Positions 33,451-42,182 of a stretch of 64,000 nt of DNA are shown in pieces. The notes below the pieces were generated by a model that saw only the letters and a program-made list of their open reading frames with translations, did not search any database and had not been told where the DNA came from. Position numbers and translations under genes: made by a program. This DNA is from Deltaproteobacteria bacterium (lineage in GTDB: Bacteria; Myxococcota; JACRCW01), in NCBI GenBank assembly GCA_016218805.1, contig JACRCW010000040.1:1-64000 (forward strand), given 5' to 3'. The first letter of the stretch is position 1. Each line of letters opens with the position of its first letter.

Positions 33451-34346
33451 CCGGTAAGAATTCCAAACGCGAGGAGGACGCCGTAGGCGGCGTGCAACCG
33501 CGCCGTGCCGGCCAGGGCGGCATTCAACGGCGCGCCGCGCTGGCGCCACACCAGGCGCAGCGGCCCGGCGCACAACAGCAGCGCCCCCAGCGCCAGTGAC
33601 GACGACCAACTGCCCACCACCACGCCTAGGAGCAGCGGCCACGCGAACGCCGCGGTGACAAGCACTGCGTATTGCACCCGCGTTGCGCGTTCACCCAGGC
33701 GCACCGCCAACGTGCGTTTGCCCGCACGCGCGTCGGTGGAGACGTCACGCAGGTTGTTGACCACCAACAGCGCCGCTGCGAGCAGTCCCACGGGTACGGA
33801 AACCCACGCGGCCAGCGGGGAGAGCCGCACTGCCTGGACCCAGTGGGCCCCCATCACCGCCACCGGGCCAAAGAACACAAACACAAACACATCGCCAAGG
33901 CCGTGGTACGCCAGTGGCCAGGGGCCGCCGGTGTACGCGTAACCGCTCAGCAGCGAGGCGATTCCGACGACGAGAATGGGCCACCCACCGCGGTCCACCA
34001 GGTACAGGCCAATGACGAACGCCGCGGCAAAACACCCCCCGGCTGCCAGGAGCACCGCCCGCGGTGAAACCAGCCCCAACTGGGTCACGCGCGGAGGCCC
34101 GAGCCGTTCCGCCGTGTCCGCACCGCGTTGAAAGTCGTAGCAGTCGTTCACCAGGTTGGTGCCCACCTGAATGAGCAGCGCCGCCATCAGCGCCGCCAGC
34201 GCGGACGGGCCGTGCAGCGCGCCTTCGCGCCAGGCCACTGCCGTTCCCACCAGCACGGGGATGACGCCCGCGGTGAGCGTGCGCGGGCGGGTCGCCAACA
34301 ACCACGTCGTGACCCGGCCCGGTGCCAGCTGCGCCGTGGCGCTCAC
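33447..34346 (-). CDS. menA: 1,4-Dihydroxy-2-naphthoate polyprenyltransferase (MenA)
   Basis: 299 residues from ATG 34346, overlapping menB by 4 bp. UbiA-superfamily integral membrane enzyme with about eight to nine hydrophobic segments. The first Asp-rich motif is [14 protein letters not shown] and the second is [20 protein letters not shown]. Both bind the prenyl diphosphate through magnesium. [21 protein letters not shown] between them is typical of MenA. It joins DHNA to the polyprenyl tail made by the synthase encoded further down the same strand. Length is normal for the family. Confidence 0.94.
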   Translation of the reverse strand: MSATAQLAPGRVTTWLLATRPRTLTAGVIPVLVGTAVAWREGALHGPSALAALMAALLIQVGTNLVNDCYDFQRGADTAERLGPPRVTQLGLVSPRAVLLAAGGCFAAAFVIGLYLVDRGGWPILVVGIASLLSGYAYTGGPWPLAYHGLGDVFVFVFFGPVAVMGAHWVQAVRLSPLAAWVSVPVGLLAAALLVVNNLRDVSTDARAGKRTLAVRLGERATRVQYAVLVTAAFAWPLLLGVVVGSWSSSLALGALLLCAGPLRLVWRQRGAPLNAALAGTARLHAAYGVLLAFGILTG

Positions 34347-35161
34347 GGCAGCCTCGGAAACTTGCGGAAATCCGGACGGCGCCGTTCCAGAAAGGCGTTC
34401 TTTCCCTCCTTAGCCTCCTCCGTCATGTAGTAAAGCAGCGTGGCGTTGCCCGCGAGCTCCTGCACGCCCGCCTGTCCATCGAGATCCGCATTGAAAGACG
34501 CCTTCAACAGCCGGAGTGCGAGCGGGCTGAGCGTGAGCATCTCGCGGCACCAGGTCACCGTCTCCTCTTCCAGCCGCTCCAGCGGCACCACCGTGTTGAC
34601 CAGACCCATCTGCAGCGCCTGCTGCGCGTCGTACTGGCGGCACAGGAACCAGATCTCCCGCGCCTTCTTCTGGCCGACCATGGACGCGAGGAACGACGCG
34701 CCAAAGCCACCGTCAAACGAGCCCACCCGCGGCCCGGTCTGGCCGAACCGTGCGTTGTCCGCGGCAATGGTGAGGTCACAGACGACGTGGAGCACGTGGC
34801 CGCCGCCGATGGCGTAGCCCGCCACCATGGCAACCACCGGCTTGGGCAATGAGCGGATCTGTTTCTGCAGGTCCAGCACGTTGAGGCGCGGCACACCGTC
34901 TTCGCCGACGTAGCCGGCATGCCCGCGGATGCGTTGGTCACCGCCGGCGCAGAACGCGTCGGGGCCTTCGCCCGTGAGAATGACCACGCCCGTCTCCGGG
35001 TCCTCCCGCGCGTCCATGAACGCCTGGGACATCTCCGTGAGGGTCTGCGGCCGGAACGCGTTGCGGACCTCCGGGCGGTTGATGGTGATCTTCGCAATGC
35101 CCTCGAGCTTTTCGTAGCGGATGTCCTTGAAGTCGCGGACGTGCTTCCAGGGGTACTTCAT
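34343..35161 (-). CDS. menB: 1,4-Dihydroxy-2-naphthoyl-CoA synthase (MenB)
   Basis: 272 residues from ATG 35161, overlapping menH by 4 bp. Crotonase fold with the MenB-specific words: [71 protein letters not shown] and [12 protein letters not shown]. The conserved Asp in VGSFDGG and the C-terminal Tyr region are in place. It closes the second ring of the naphthoquinone from o-succinylbenzoyl-CoA. The best-conserved protein of the cluster by eye. Confidence 0.96.
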   Translation of the reverse strand: MKYPWKHVRDFKDIRYEKLEGIAKITINRPEVRNAFRPQTLTEMSQAFMDAREDPETGVVILTGEGPDAFCAGGDQRIRGHAGYVGEDGVPRLNVLDLQKQIRSLPKPVVAMVAGYAIGGGHVLHVVCDLTIAADNARFGQTGPRVGSFDGGFGASFLASMVGQKKAREIWFLCRQYDAQQALQMGLVNTVVPLERLEEETVTWCREMLTLSPLALRLLKASFNADLDGQAGVQELAGNATLLYYMTEEAKEGKNAFLERRRPDFRKFPRLP

Positions 35162-35934
35162 GGCGTGGCCTCCGTGGCGATACCGTGTTGGCGGGTGAAT
35201 GTGAGGACGACGTCAGACCAGCGCGCGGCGGCGCTGGCGTGGATGGCGTGAAAACCGGGAAGAGCAATGTGCTGTGCGCGGGGAAACAACCGCTCCATGC
35301 GCACGTTGCGCTCCGCCGCGCGGGTGTCGCTGGCGCCGTTGAGGAGCAACACCGGGCACCGCACCTCCTGGAGCGCGTCCCAGCACGGCGGCATCCGCCC
35401 CGTCCCCAGGCAGCGCAGCGCCGCCGCAAGCGCGTGTGCGTCCTGCGTGCTCCGTTGCTCCGCCGCCTCCGGATCCACAAATCCGCCGAAAGCCGGCTGG
35501 GCCACCCACGCTTCCGTGAATGCCTGCACGCCGCCGGACTCCAGCAGCGCCATCCAGCGTTCATCGTCTGCAAGGCGGCGTGCGCGGTCCGCGTCCTCCG
35601 TGATGCCCGGTGACACACCGTCAAGCACCAGACCCGCCACGCACTCCGGGTGGCGCGCCGCGAGGCGCAACGCGACGCGTCCGCCCATGGAGTAGCCAAC
35701 GACCACATGGGCGCGCTGCAAGCCCGCGGCGACGGCGTCCACGACGTCGTCAAACGTCACGGCGGGCCCCGGCGCCGCGGACCGGCCGTGGCCCGGGAGG
35801 TCCGGTGCCACCACGCGCAGGTAGGGACTCCAAACGGCACGGAAGCGGGACCACATGCGCGCGTCACGCGTGAAGCCGTGCAGCAGCAGCGTGGGGACGC
35901 CGCCGGTTCCCCACGGATGCACCGACATACCCAT
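35158..35934 (-). CDS. menH: SHCHC synthase, alpha/beta hydrolase (MenH)
   Basis: 258 residues from ATG 35934, which overlaps the menD stop by one base (TGATG); a GTG three bases earlier is an alternative. Alpha/beta-hydrolase fold: [13 protein letters not shown] (oxyanion region), PDLPGHGRS, nucleophile elbow [12 protein letters not shown] (Ser), Asp in [14 protein letters not shown] and His in [11 protein letters not shown]. MenH eliminates pyruvate from the MenD product. Such a fold could also act on DHNA-CoA, whose thioesterase (MenI) has no separate gene here, but there is no direct sequence support for that second role. Confidence 0.88.
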   Translation of the reverse strand: MGMSVHPWGTGGVPTLLLHGFTRDARMWSRFRAVWSPYLRVVAPDLPGHGRSAAPGPAVTFDDVVDAVAAGLQRAHVVVGYSMGGRVALRLAARHPECVAGLVLDGVSPGITEDADRARRLADDERWMALLESGGVQAFTEAWVAQPAFGGFVDPEAAEQRSTQDAHALAAALRCLGTGRMPPCWDALQEVRCPVLLLNGASDTRAAERNVRMERLFPRAQHIALPGFHAIHASAAARWSDVVLTFTRQHGIATEATP

Positions 35935-37643
35935 CACGGCGCACGCTCCACCGCGCGGCGGACCGCGGCGAACGCCGCGTCATGGTCCGCGCGGACGCGG
36001 CTGGGATCCACCTGGACCTCCACGACGTGCACCCCGCCCTCCAGGCCTTCCTGCACCGCCCGCGTCAGCGCCGTGCCGGTGGCGGGACGGTGCAACCGCG
36101 CCCCCGCCAGCGCGGCGGCATGTGCCAGGTCCACGCCATGCGGCATCACAAAGAGTTCATTGAGGCGGGTGGTTGCCGACGCCACCGGGAGGAACTCAAA
36201 GATGCGGCCACCCGCGTTGTTCACCACCACGATGCACAGCGGAATGCGCAAGCGCGCCCCCCACGCGAGGCCCCCGACGTCATGGAGAAACGCCGTATCC
36301 CCGGTGAACAGCACGGTGCGCCGCCCGCTGCCGGCGGCCACACCGAACGCGGTCGACACGATCCCGTCAATCCCGCTCGCACCCCGGGAGGCGAACACGT
36401 CAACGGGATCGCTACGCCGGGAGACGAACGCGTCCAGGTCACGGATGGGCATGCTGCTGGAGACAAACAGCGCCGCACCGCCGGGCACCGACTCCATCAC
36501 GGTGCGCGCGAGCGAAGGCTCAGTGCACGGCGCGGCCGCGGGAAGCTCCGCCGACAACACTTCAGTTGCCACCGCGTCCAGCCGCATCCACCGTTCCCAC
36601 CACCCGCGCGTTCCGCCGCGGGCGAGCGTGCGCGCCAGCACATCCAGGACTGCGGTTGGCTCCGCTTCAACGGTGAACCGCGAAACCCGCGCCGGGTCAC
36701 AGACGCGTCCCGGATCCGCCAGCGTGATGACCGTGGCGCCCGCCAGGTCCACCCAGGACTGCAGGCACCGCGTGGTCACCGGCCCGCCGACGCGGACGAT
36801 GACGTCCGGGCGGAGTTCCTCTCCCAGCGACGGAACACGCAGCAGCGCCTCGTAGTGCGCGATCGACGAAGTTGCGTGCGGACCGAAACGCAGTCCCGAG
36901 GTCGCTTCGGCCAGGACGGGTGCGGCCAGCGCGGCGGCGAACGACTGCGCCGCGGCGGCAAACGCAGCATCCGGCCGGCGCGGGCCGGCAACGACGACGG
37001 GCCGGGAAGCCGCGGCGAGAATGTCCGTGAGGGATGCAAGGTCCGCGGGCTGCGCCGGCGCAGTGACGAAGTGGCGCGCAGACGCCGACGACCCGCGCGG
37101 CAGCGGCCCGGTCTCCGGCGCCAGCGGTTCCCGCAAGGGCACGTTCACGTGCAGCACGCGCCCCGCCGCCGTGGCGTGCGCCAGCGCACCGCTGATGCGA
37201 ACGCGCGCGTACGCCGCCTGCACGTCCGGCGGCGGCAGGTCCACGCAGTCCGCAAACGCACCGAACAGCGGCACCTGCGGGATGGTCTGCAGCGCGCCGC
37301 ACCCGTGCAGCTCGGGCGGGCGGTCCGCGGTGATGATGACCATCGGCACGTGCGACATCGCCGCTTCAATCACCGCCGGGTACGCGTTGGCACCCGCGGT
37401 ACCCGACGTGCAGATCATGGCCGCCGGCCGCCGGCTGGACAGCGCCAGGCCCAGCGCGAGGAACGCGCCGCTGCGCTCATCCACGACCGGGAACGTGCGC
37501 AGCCCGCCGTGTGCATCCGCGCACAGCGCCAGCGGTGCGGAACGCGCTCCTGGGCAAATGACGACGTCACGCACACCCCCGCCGGCCAGCGCGTCAAGCA
37601 CGGTGGCGGCCCACGCGTAGGTGACCTCAGCCGGGGACGGCAT
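35934..37643 (-). CDS. menD: SEPHCHC synthase (MenD), ThDP-dependent
   Basis: 569 residues from ATG 37643 (MPSPAEVTYAWAATVLDAL); it starts 17 bp inside menF. Typical MenD signatures: VVICPGARSAPLALC, the catalytic Glu in FPVVDERSGAFLALGLA, ICTSGTAGANAYPAVIEAA, PMVIITADRPPELHGCGALQ, and a ThDP-magnesium site in TVLFTGDTAFLHDVGGL with VVNNAGGRIFEFLP. It condenses isochorismate with 2-oxoglutarate, the committed step to menaquinone. Length matches the family. Confidence 0.95.
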   Translation of the reverse strand: MPSPAEVTYAWAATVLDALAGGGVRDVVICPGARSAPLALCADAHGGLRTFPVVDERSGAFLALGLALSSRRPAAMICTSGTAGANAYPAVIEAAMSHVPMVIITADRPPELHGCGALQTIPQVPLFGAFADCVDLPPPDVQAAYARVRISGALAHATAAGRVLHVNVPLREPLAPETGPLPRGSSASARHFVTAPAQPADLASLTDILAAASRPVVVAGPRRPDAAFAAAAQSFAAALAAPVLAEATSGLRFGPHATSSIAHYEALLRVPSLGEELRPDVIVRVGGPVTTRCLQSWVDLAGATVITLADPGRVCDPARVSRFTVEAEPTAVLDVLARTLARGGTRGWWERWMRLDAVATEVLSAELPAAAPCTEPSLARTVMESVPGGAALFVSSSMPIRDLDAFVSRRSDPVDVFASRGASGIDGIVSTAFGVAAGSGRRTVLFTGDTAFLHDVGGLAWGARLRIPLCIVVVNNAGGRIFEFLPVASATTRLNELFVMPHGVDLAHAAALAGARLHRPATGTALTRAVQEGLEGGVHVVEVQVDPSRVRADHDAAFAAVRRAVERAP

Positions 37644-38742
37644 GGGCGGCTCCTTCCAGCGCGCGCATTGCCGGCGCCGACTTGCGGGCGGTCTCCGCCC
37701 ACTCCGCCCCGGGTTCAGACGCGTCCATGATCCCCGCCCCCACAAACACCTGCGCCTCCGCGCCGCGCAGCAACACGCACCGCAGCGCCACGGCCAGGTC
37801 CACGTCACCGGGCGCCACGCGACCGATGGCGCCGGCGTACCAACCGCGGTCAATGGTCTCGTGCTGGCGGATGAACGCCAGCGCCGCCTCACGCGGAGCG
37901 CCGGCAACGGCGGGCGTGGGAAACAACGCGCGCAGCAGGTCTGCGACAGACGCATCAGGCGCCAGCGTTGCCGACAGCCGGGTGTGCAGGTGGCGGATGT
38001 ACCCCAGGTCCATCACGCGCGGCGCGCCGGGCCGGTGCACGCGCCGCGCAAACGCATCCAGGACCGCGGTGATGGCGTCTACGACGACGCGGTGTTCGTG
38101 GCGGTCCTTCACGGTGAACGCGCTCCCCTCCACCTGCGAGCCCGCCAGCGCATCCACCTCCACACGGTCACCACGGATGCGCAGCAGCGTTTCCGGCGTG
38201 GCGCCAACAAGCGCCGCGCCGTCCGTACCGCGCAGCAGGAACACGCGGCGGCCACCCACGTGCCGCAGGAACCCGTCAAACACCTCGTGGGCGTCCCACG
38301 CCGTTGCCGCGCGGCGCGCAATGGCGCGTGCCAGCACCACCTTCTCCATGCCACCCGAGCGGATGCATCCGCGCGCCCGCGTCACCGCATCCAGCCAGGC
38401 GGGATCCGGTTGCTCGTCCGGTGCGCCGCCCACCGCCCGCGGTCCCCCGGCAACGGGCAGCGCGCCCTGCCACGCCCGGGACGGCCGCACGAACCGCACC
38501 GCCGGAAAACCGGCCCACAGCGGCGTCCACCGCGCCCCGGGAAACGCGATCCCCCCGAGCCACGTCCCGCCGCCGCGCCGGCCCGCGTGGATATCCGCCA
38601 CCAGCTCCGGGCCATCCGCCGGCGACCCCGAGTTCACCTCCGCGCCGACGCCACGCCCCGTCCAGGCCGAGCCCGCGTCCCGGTCCACCCACGCGACGTC
38701 CCACGTGCGGCTTGCTAGGGTCTGCGCGGCGGCGGGTTCCAT
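37627..38742 (-). CDS. menF: Isochorismate synthase (MenF)
   Basis: 371 residues from ATG 38742, the first gene of the leftward operon. Chorismate-binding fold: GGMEKVVLARAIARR, ATPETLLRIRGDRVEVDALAGS, KDRHEHRVVVDAI, DLGYIRHLHTRL, LFPTPAVAGAPREAA, YAGAIG and VFVGAGIMDASEPGAEWAET. The KDRHEH and HLHTRL words are shared by isochorismate and salicylate synthases; the men operon decides for MenF. The N-terminal 110 residues are divergent and shortened, as is common. No ribosome site precedes the ATG, so it may be translated from a leaderless or very short leader mRNA. It competes with aromatic amino-acid synthesis for the chorismate made by the divergent operon. Confidence 0.93.
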   Translation of the reverse strand: MEPAAAQTLASRTWDVAWVDRDAGSAWTGRGVGAEVNSGSPADGPELVADIHAGRRGGGTWLGGIAFPGARWTPLWAGFPAVRFVRPSRAWQGALPVAGGPRAVGGAPDEQPDPAWLDAVTRARGCIRSGGMEKVVLARAIARRAATAWDAHEVFDGFLRHVGGRRVFLLRGTDGAALVGATPETLLRIRGDRVEVDALAGSQVEGSAFTVKDRHEHRVVVDAITAVLDAFARRVHRPGAPRVMDLGYIRHLHTRLSATLAPDASVADLLRALFPTPAVAGAPREAALAFIRQHETIDRGWYAGAIGRVAPGDVDLAVALRCVLLRGAEAQVFVGAGIMDASEPGAEWAETARKSAPAMRALEGAAHAVPG

Positions 38743-38802
38743 GGCAGCCGCAATATGTGCGGTTGACAGATATTTTTCAAGTATGAGAAAGATTTAAACA
38801 CG
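38743..38802. promoter_or_regulatory. Divergent 60-bp promoter between menF and aroF with AT-rich operator
   Basis: This short gap must drive both the seven-gene men operon (left) and the seven-gene aro operon (right). TTGACA at 38763-38768 is a good -35 for the aro side; 17-19 bases later AGAAAG/AAAGAT is a poor -10, and the start would fall within a few bases of the aroF ATG. A dyad TTTC-N8-GAAA lies at 38775-38790, inside the presumed promoter, so a bound protein would block polymerase. The 30 bp at 38770-38799 match the element before the polyprenyl synthase. Neither flanking gene shows a Shine-Dalgarno. Confidence 0.6.
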
Positions 38803-39723
38803 ATGACACGACCTCCTTCTTCCAAGAACCCGATGTCGGCCATTCCGCTGTGTGGTGATGGTGGCCCGGTGCTGGCGCTGGCCGGGACGGGCACGCAACG
38901 TGCGGTGGTGAGTGTGGGGACGGTGGCCGTGGGCGGAACGGGGTTCACCGTCGTGGCGGGACCGTGCGCCGTGGAGAACGCGGAGCAACTGTCGCTGTCG
39001 GCGGCATCCGTGCGGGCGTCCGGGGCCCACGTCCTGCGCGGCGGCGCGTTCAAGCCGCGGACCAGCCCGTACGCGTTCCAGGGGCTGGGACGGGACGGCC
39101 TGGCGCTGCTGCAGGACGCGGGGCGGCGGCACGGGATGCCGGTGGTGGCGGAGGTGGTGGACGCGGCGCAGGTGGCGGAGATGGCGGAACGCGTGGACCT
39201 GCTGCAGGTGGGTGCGCGCAACATGCAGAACTTCACGCTGCTCAAGGAGCTGGGGCAGGCGCGGCGGCCGGTGCTGCTCAAGCGCGGCCTGTCCGCCACG
39301 GTGCGCGAATGGCTGCTGGCGGCGGAATACGTGCTGGCCGGGGGCAATGAGCGCGTGATCCTGTGTGAGCGCGGCATCCGCACATTTGAAACAGGTACGC
39401 GCTTCACGCTGGATCTGTCGTCGGTGGCGCTGGTGAAACAGCAGTGTCACCTGCCGGTGATTGTGGACCCCAGCCACGCCACCGGCATGCGCGAGCTGGT
39501 CACGCCCATGGCGCTGGCGGCGGCGGCTGCAGGGGCGGACGGAATCATGGTGGAGGTGCACCACGATCCGGCACACGCGTTGTGCGACGGGCCGCAGGCG
39601 CTCACCCCCGCGATGTTTGAGGAACTCATGGTGCGCCTTGCCCCGGTGGTCTCCGCCGTGGGACGCACGCTGGCCGCCGGCCGGCCGGCGCGTGACGCCG
39701 TCGGGGTGACGGAGGACGCATGA
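38803..39723 (+). CDS. aroF: 3-Deoxy-7-phosphoheptulonate (DAHP) synthase, first shikimate step
   Basis: 306 residues from ATG 38803. After about 45 divergent residues the catalytic domain is clear: FTVVAGPCAVENAEQL, FKPRTSPYAFQGLG, LLQVGARNMQNFTLLKELG, PVLLKRGLSAT, RVILCERGIRTFETGTRFTL, LPVIVDPSHATG and VEVHHDP. This is the short AroA/KDOPS-like type. The N-terminus does not clearly form the ferredoxin-like regulatory domain seen in allosteric versions, so feedback control cannot be predicted. It condenses erythrose-4-phosphate and PEP. The gene leads the aro operon, and its stop overlaps the next ATG (ATGA). Confidence 0.95.
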   Translation: MTRPPSSKNPMSAIPLCGDGGPVLALAGTGTQRAVVSVGTVAVGGTGFTVVAGPCAVENAEQLSLSAASVRASGAHVLRGGAFKPRTSPYAFQGLGRDGLALLQDAGRRHGMPVVAEVVDAAQVAEMAERVDLLQVGARNMQNFTLLKELGQARRPVLLKRGLSATVREWLLAAEYVLAGGNERVILCERGIRTFETGTRFTLDLSSVALVKQQCHLPVIVDPSHATGMRELVTPMALAAAAAGADGIMVEVHHDPAHALCDGPQALTPAMFEELMVRLAPVVSAVGRTLAAGRPARDAVGVTEDA

Positions 39724-40409
39724 GCGCGCAGGTGCAGGGGATGTTTGCGGCCATTGCGCACCGTTACGACGTGGCGAACAGCGTGCTTTCCCTGGGCATC
39801 CACCACGGCTGGCGGCGGGTGGCCGTGGCCGCCTCCGGCGCAGCGGTTGGGCACAGCGTGCTGGATTGCGCCACGGGCACGGGGGACCTGGCGCTGGCCT
39901 TCAAGCGCGCCGTGGGACACTCCGGGCACGTGGTGGGCACGGACTTCTGCGCGCAGATGCTGGCGCACGCGCCGCGCAAGGCGGAGCGCGCCGGGCTTCA
40001 GGTGGAGTTCTCCGTCGCCGACGCCATGAACCTGCCCTACGCGCCCGGGCGGTTTGACGTCGCCTCCATCGCGTTTGGGATCCGCAACGTGACCGACCCG
40101 GTGCGCTGCCTGCGCGAGATGGCGCGCGTAGTGAAGCCCGGCGGCCGCGTCGTTGTGCTGGAGTTTGGCCAGCCGGGCGGCGCGTTTGGCGCGCTGTACC
40201 GCTTCTACAGCCGGCACGTGCTGCCGTGGGTGGGCGGCCTGCTCAGCGGCAACCGTGATGCGTACCGCTACCTGGACCGCACGGCGGCGGCCTTCCCCGC
40301 GGGTGACCGCTTCCTCGCGCTCATGCACGACGCCGCGGTGTTCTCGCAGGTTGAGGACCGGCCGCTGACGTTCGGAACCGCCCATGTCTACGTGGGCCGC
40401 GTCGCCTGA
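39720..40409 (+). CDS. menG: Demethylmenaquinone methyltransferase (MenG/UbiE)
   Basis: 229 residues from ATG 39720, overlapping aroF by 4 bp. SAM-binding motif I is VLDCATGTGDLALAFKR; FDVASIAFGIRNVTD and VVKPGGRVVVLEFGQP are the UbiE/MenG signatures; YDVANSVLSLGIHHGWRR matches the N-terminal motif of the family. It methylates demethylmenaquinone in the last step of menaquinone synthesis. It is striking that this men gene sits in the aro operon rather than in the men operon, tying the two transcription units together. Its end overlaps aroK by 26 bp. Confidence 0.95.
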   Translation: MSAQVQGMFAAIAHRYDVANSVLSLGIHHGWRRVAVAASGAAVGHSVLDCATGTGDLALAFKRAVGHSGHVVGTDFCAQMLAHAPRKAERAGLQVEFSVADAMNLPYAPGRFDVASIAFGIRNVTDPVRCLREMARVVKPGGRVVVLEFGQPGGAFGALYRFYSRHVLPWVGGLLSGNRDAYRYLDRTAAAFPAGDRFLALMHDAAVFSQVEDRPLTFGTAHVYVGRVA

Positions 40410-40971
40410 CCTCCGCGCCATTGCGGACGCGCTGGATCCGCGCCTGCGGACCGCGTTTCTTGACGACGTCCAACGCGCGCACCGGGCCCCCGCGCCGGTG
40501 CTGGCAGACCGCGTGGTGCTGGTGGGCCACCGCGCCGCCGGCAAGACGCGGCTGCTGCCGGTGCTGGCCCGCCTGGCCGGGCGCGACGGTGTGGACCTGG
40601 ACGCGCGCGTGGAGCAGGACACCGGGCGCACCGTGCGGGCGCTGTTCCGTGAGGGAGAGCCGGTGTTCCGCGCACATGAGGCCCGCGTCTTCCGCGCCAT
40701 CACGGATCCTGTCGTCGTCGCCGCGGGTGGCGGTTTTTTTTTCCACCACGCGGCGCTGCTCAGCTCCTGCACGGCGGTGCTCGTTCCCGTGACGTTTGAG
40801 ACGTACCGTGAGCGGTTGCTCTCCGACGCGGAGCGCCCGCGCCTGCGCCCGCAGCTGACGCTGGAGGAGGAAGTCCGGGCCGTCCATGCGGAGCGCGAAG
40901 CGGTCTTCGCGCGCGCCACCACCGTCCCGCTCGCATCGTGGGTGGCTTCCCTGCTGAGGGAAACTCTGTGA
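40384..40971 (+). CDS. aroK: Shikimate kinase (AroK), N-terminally extended
   Basis: 195 residues from ATG 40384, inside the end of menG. About 40 residues of unknown role precede the kinase. Walker A is VLVGHRAAGKTRLL, an unusual GHRAAGKT in place of GxxGxGKS/T. VDLDARVEQDTGRTVRALF contains the shikimate-binding Asp, and VFRAHEARVFR and VVAAGGGFFF follow the family. The lid Arg is probably in ERPRLRPQ. A nine-T run (40734-40742) encodes part of GGGFFFHH, just after the substrate-binding glycines; such runs are prone to slippage. Its stop overlaps the GTG of aroDE. Confidence 0.85.
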   Translation: MSTWAASPDLRAIADALDPRLRTAFLDDVQRAHRAPAPVLADRVVLVGHRAAGKTRLLPVLARLAGRDGVDLDARVEQDTGRTVRALFREGEPVFRAHEARVFRAITDPVVVAAGGGFFFHHAALLSSCTAVLVPVTFETYRERLLSDAERPRLRPQLTLEEEVRAVHAEREAVFARATTVPLASWVASLLRETL

Positions 40972-42182
40972 ACCGTCCCCGTCTCGTCGTGACGCTCCCC
41001 GCCGGCATCGCGGGCCGGGATGCGCGCGCGTTCGCGGCGCGCGCACGGGCGCTGGGGGCGGACCTGCTGGAACTCCGCGACGATCTGGTGGACCCCGCCG
41101 CGCTCGACGGGAACGTGCTGGCGAGCGAACTGCCATTGCTGCTGGCGGCGCGCGGTGGGTTGGGCTTTCCTGCGTCGTGGCCTGCCGCGCTGCGGGACCA
41201 TCCACTGGGCGGCCATGCTGGCGCGTCCGTGGTGTCGCTCCACTCGGCCGCGCCGCTGGCACCGGACCAGGCGCTGGCCACCTGGAACGCCGCGGCGCTG
41301 GGACCGGAGGTGCTCATCAAACACGTGGAGCCGCTGGGGGACGACCCGACGACGTGGATGCGGCTGCTTACCACCCAGCAGCGGCTGCGCGGGCGTTTCG
41401 GGGACCGCGTCACCGTCCTGGCCACCGGCGCGTGGGCCCTCCCGTTCCGGGCGCTCCTCGCCGCGCACAACGCGTTGGAGTTCGTCGCGGTTGCGGCGGA
41501 GACCGCATCCGCCGCCGGCCAGCGCCTGCTGGAGGACGCGGCCCGGTCCGGTCATAGCGATGCCCCGCGCCGCGCCCTGATCGGGAGCCACATTGCGCAT
41601 GCGCGCTCACCGCGCGTGCACGAACAACCGTTTGACCGCTGGGACGTCCCGCAGGATGCGCCCGTGGGTGCGCTGATCGATGCGGTGCGCGCGCACTACG
41701 TGGGCTTCGCGGTCACCGCACCGTTCAAGCGGGTGCTTGCGGCACACGTTGGTTCGTCGCTGCCCGCCGTGAACACGCTGGTGCGCAGTGCAACGGGGTG
41801 GGACGCATTCAACACGGACGTTGACGGTGCGCGCGCTGCATTGGACCGCGCGCGCATGACGGAACTGACCGTGCTGGGTGACGGTGGCGCCGCGGCGCCG
41901 CTGCGGCTGGGTGCGCGCGGTGCGGTAAGGGTCCTGCGGGCGGCGGATGCAGGCGGCCGGCACGTCGGCGGCGACGTGGCGTGGACCTGGCCGGCACACG
42001 TGGAACCCCCGGCGGGGCTTTCGCTCGCGGGTGCGCGCGTGCTGGTGATCGCCTATGGACCGCCGGCGCGGGTCGTCGCGTCGCGCATCCGCGCACTGGG
42101 CGGCGAGCCGGTGCTCGCTGGCGCAACGTGGTTCGTGGCCCAGGCGCGGGTGCAACGCGAGCTGTGGAGGAGGGCGACATGA
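40968..42182 (+). CDS. aroDE: Bifunctional 3-dehydroquinate dehydratase / shikimate dehydrogenase, divergent fusion
   Basis: 404 residues from GTG 40968 (GTGA overlap with aroK). Residues 1 to about 205 resemble type I dehydroquinate dehydratase: LLELRDDLVDPA, VVSLHSAAPL (the SxH) and the likely Schiff-base Lys in VLIKHVEPLGDD. Residues from about 206 resemble shikimate dehydrogenase: ALIGSHIAHARSPRVHEQ, FAVTAPFKRVLA (catalytic Lys), PAVNTLVRS and FNTDVDGARAAL. The NADP-binding part is short and unusual (TVLGDGGAAAPLRLGARG), about 70 residues below the normal length. Both steps are otherwise missing from this operon, so a fusion fits the pathway. Activity of each half is inferred. Confidence 0.82.
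   Translation: MNRPRLVVTLPAGIAGRDARAFAARARALGADLLELRDDLVDPAALDGNVLASELPLLLAARGGLGFPASWPAALRDHPLGGHAGASVVSLHSAAPLAPDQALATWNAAALGPEVLIKHVEPLGDDPTTWMRLLTTQQRLRGRFGDRVTVLATGAWALPFRALLAAHNALEFVAVAAETASAAGQRLLEDAARSGHSDAPRRALIGSHIAHARSPRVHEQPFDRWDVPQDAPVGALIDAVRAHYVGFAVTAPFKRVLAAHVGSSLPAVNTLVRSATGWDAFNTDVDGARAALDRARMTELTVLGDGGAAAPLRLGARGAVRVLRAADAGGRHVGGDVAWTWPAHVEPPAGLSLAGARVLVIAYGPPARVVASRIRALGGEPVLAGATWFVAQARVQRELWRRAT

Noticed and set aside
37627-38742. Salicylate or anthranilate synthase
   Set aside because: Motifs alone allow salicylate synthase, but the gene opens a full men operon, so isochorismate synthase is far more likely; TrpE lacks the HLHTRL context.
39447-41600. Long minus-strand open frame opposite aroF-menG-aroK
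   Set aside because: Antisense to three well-recognised enzymes; composition is Arg/Gln/Ala noise.
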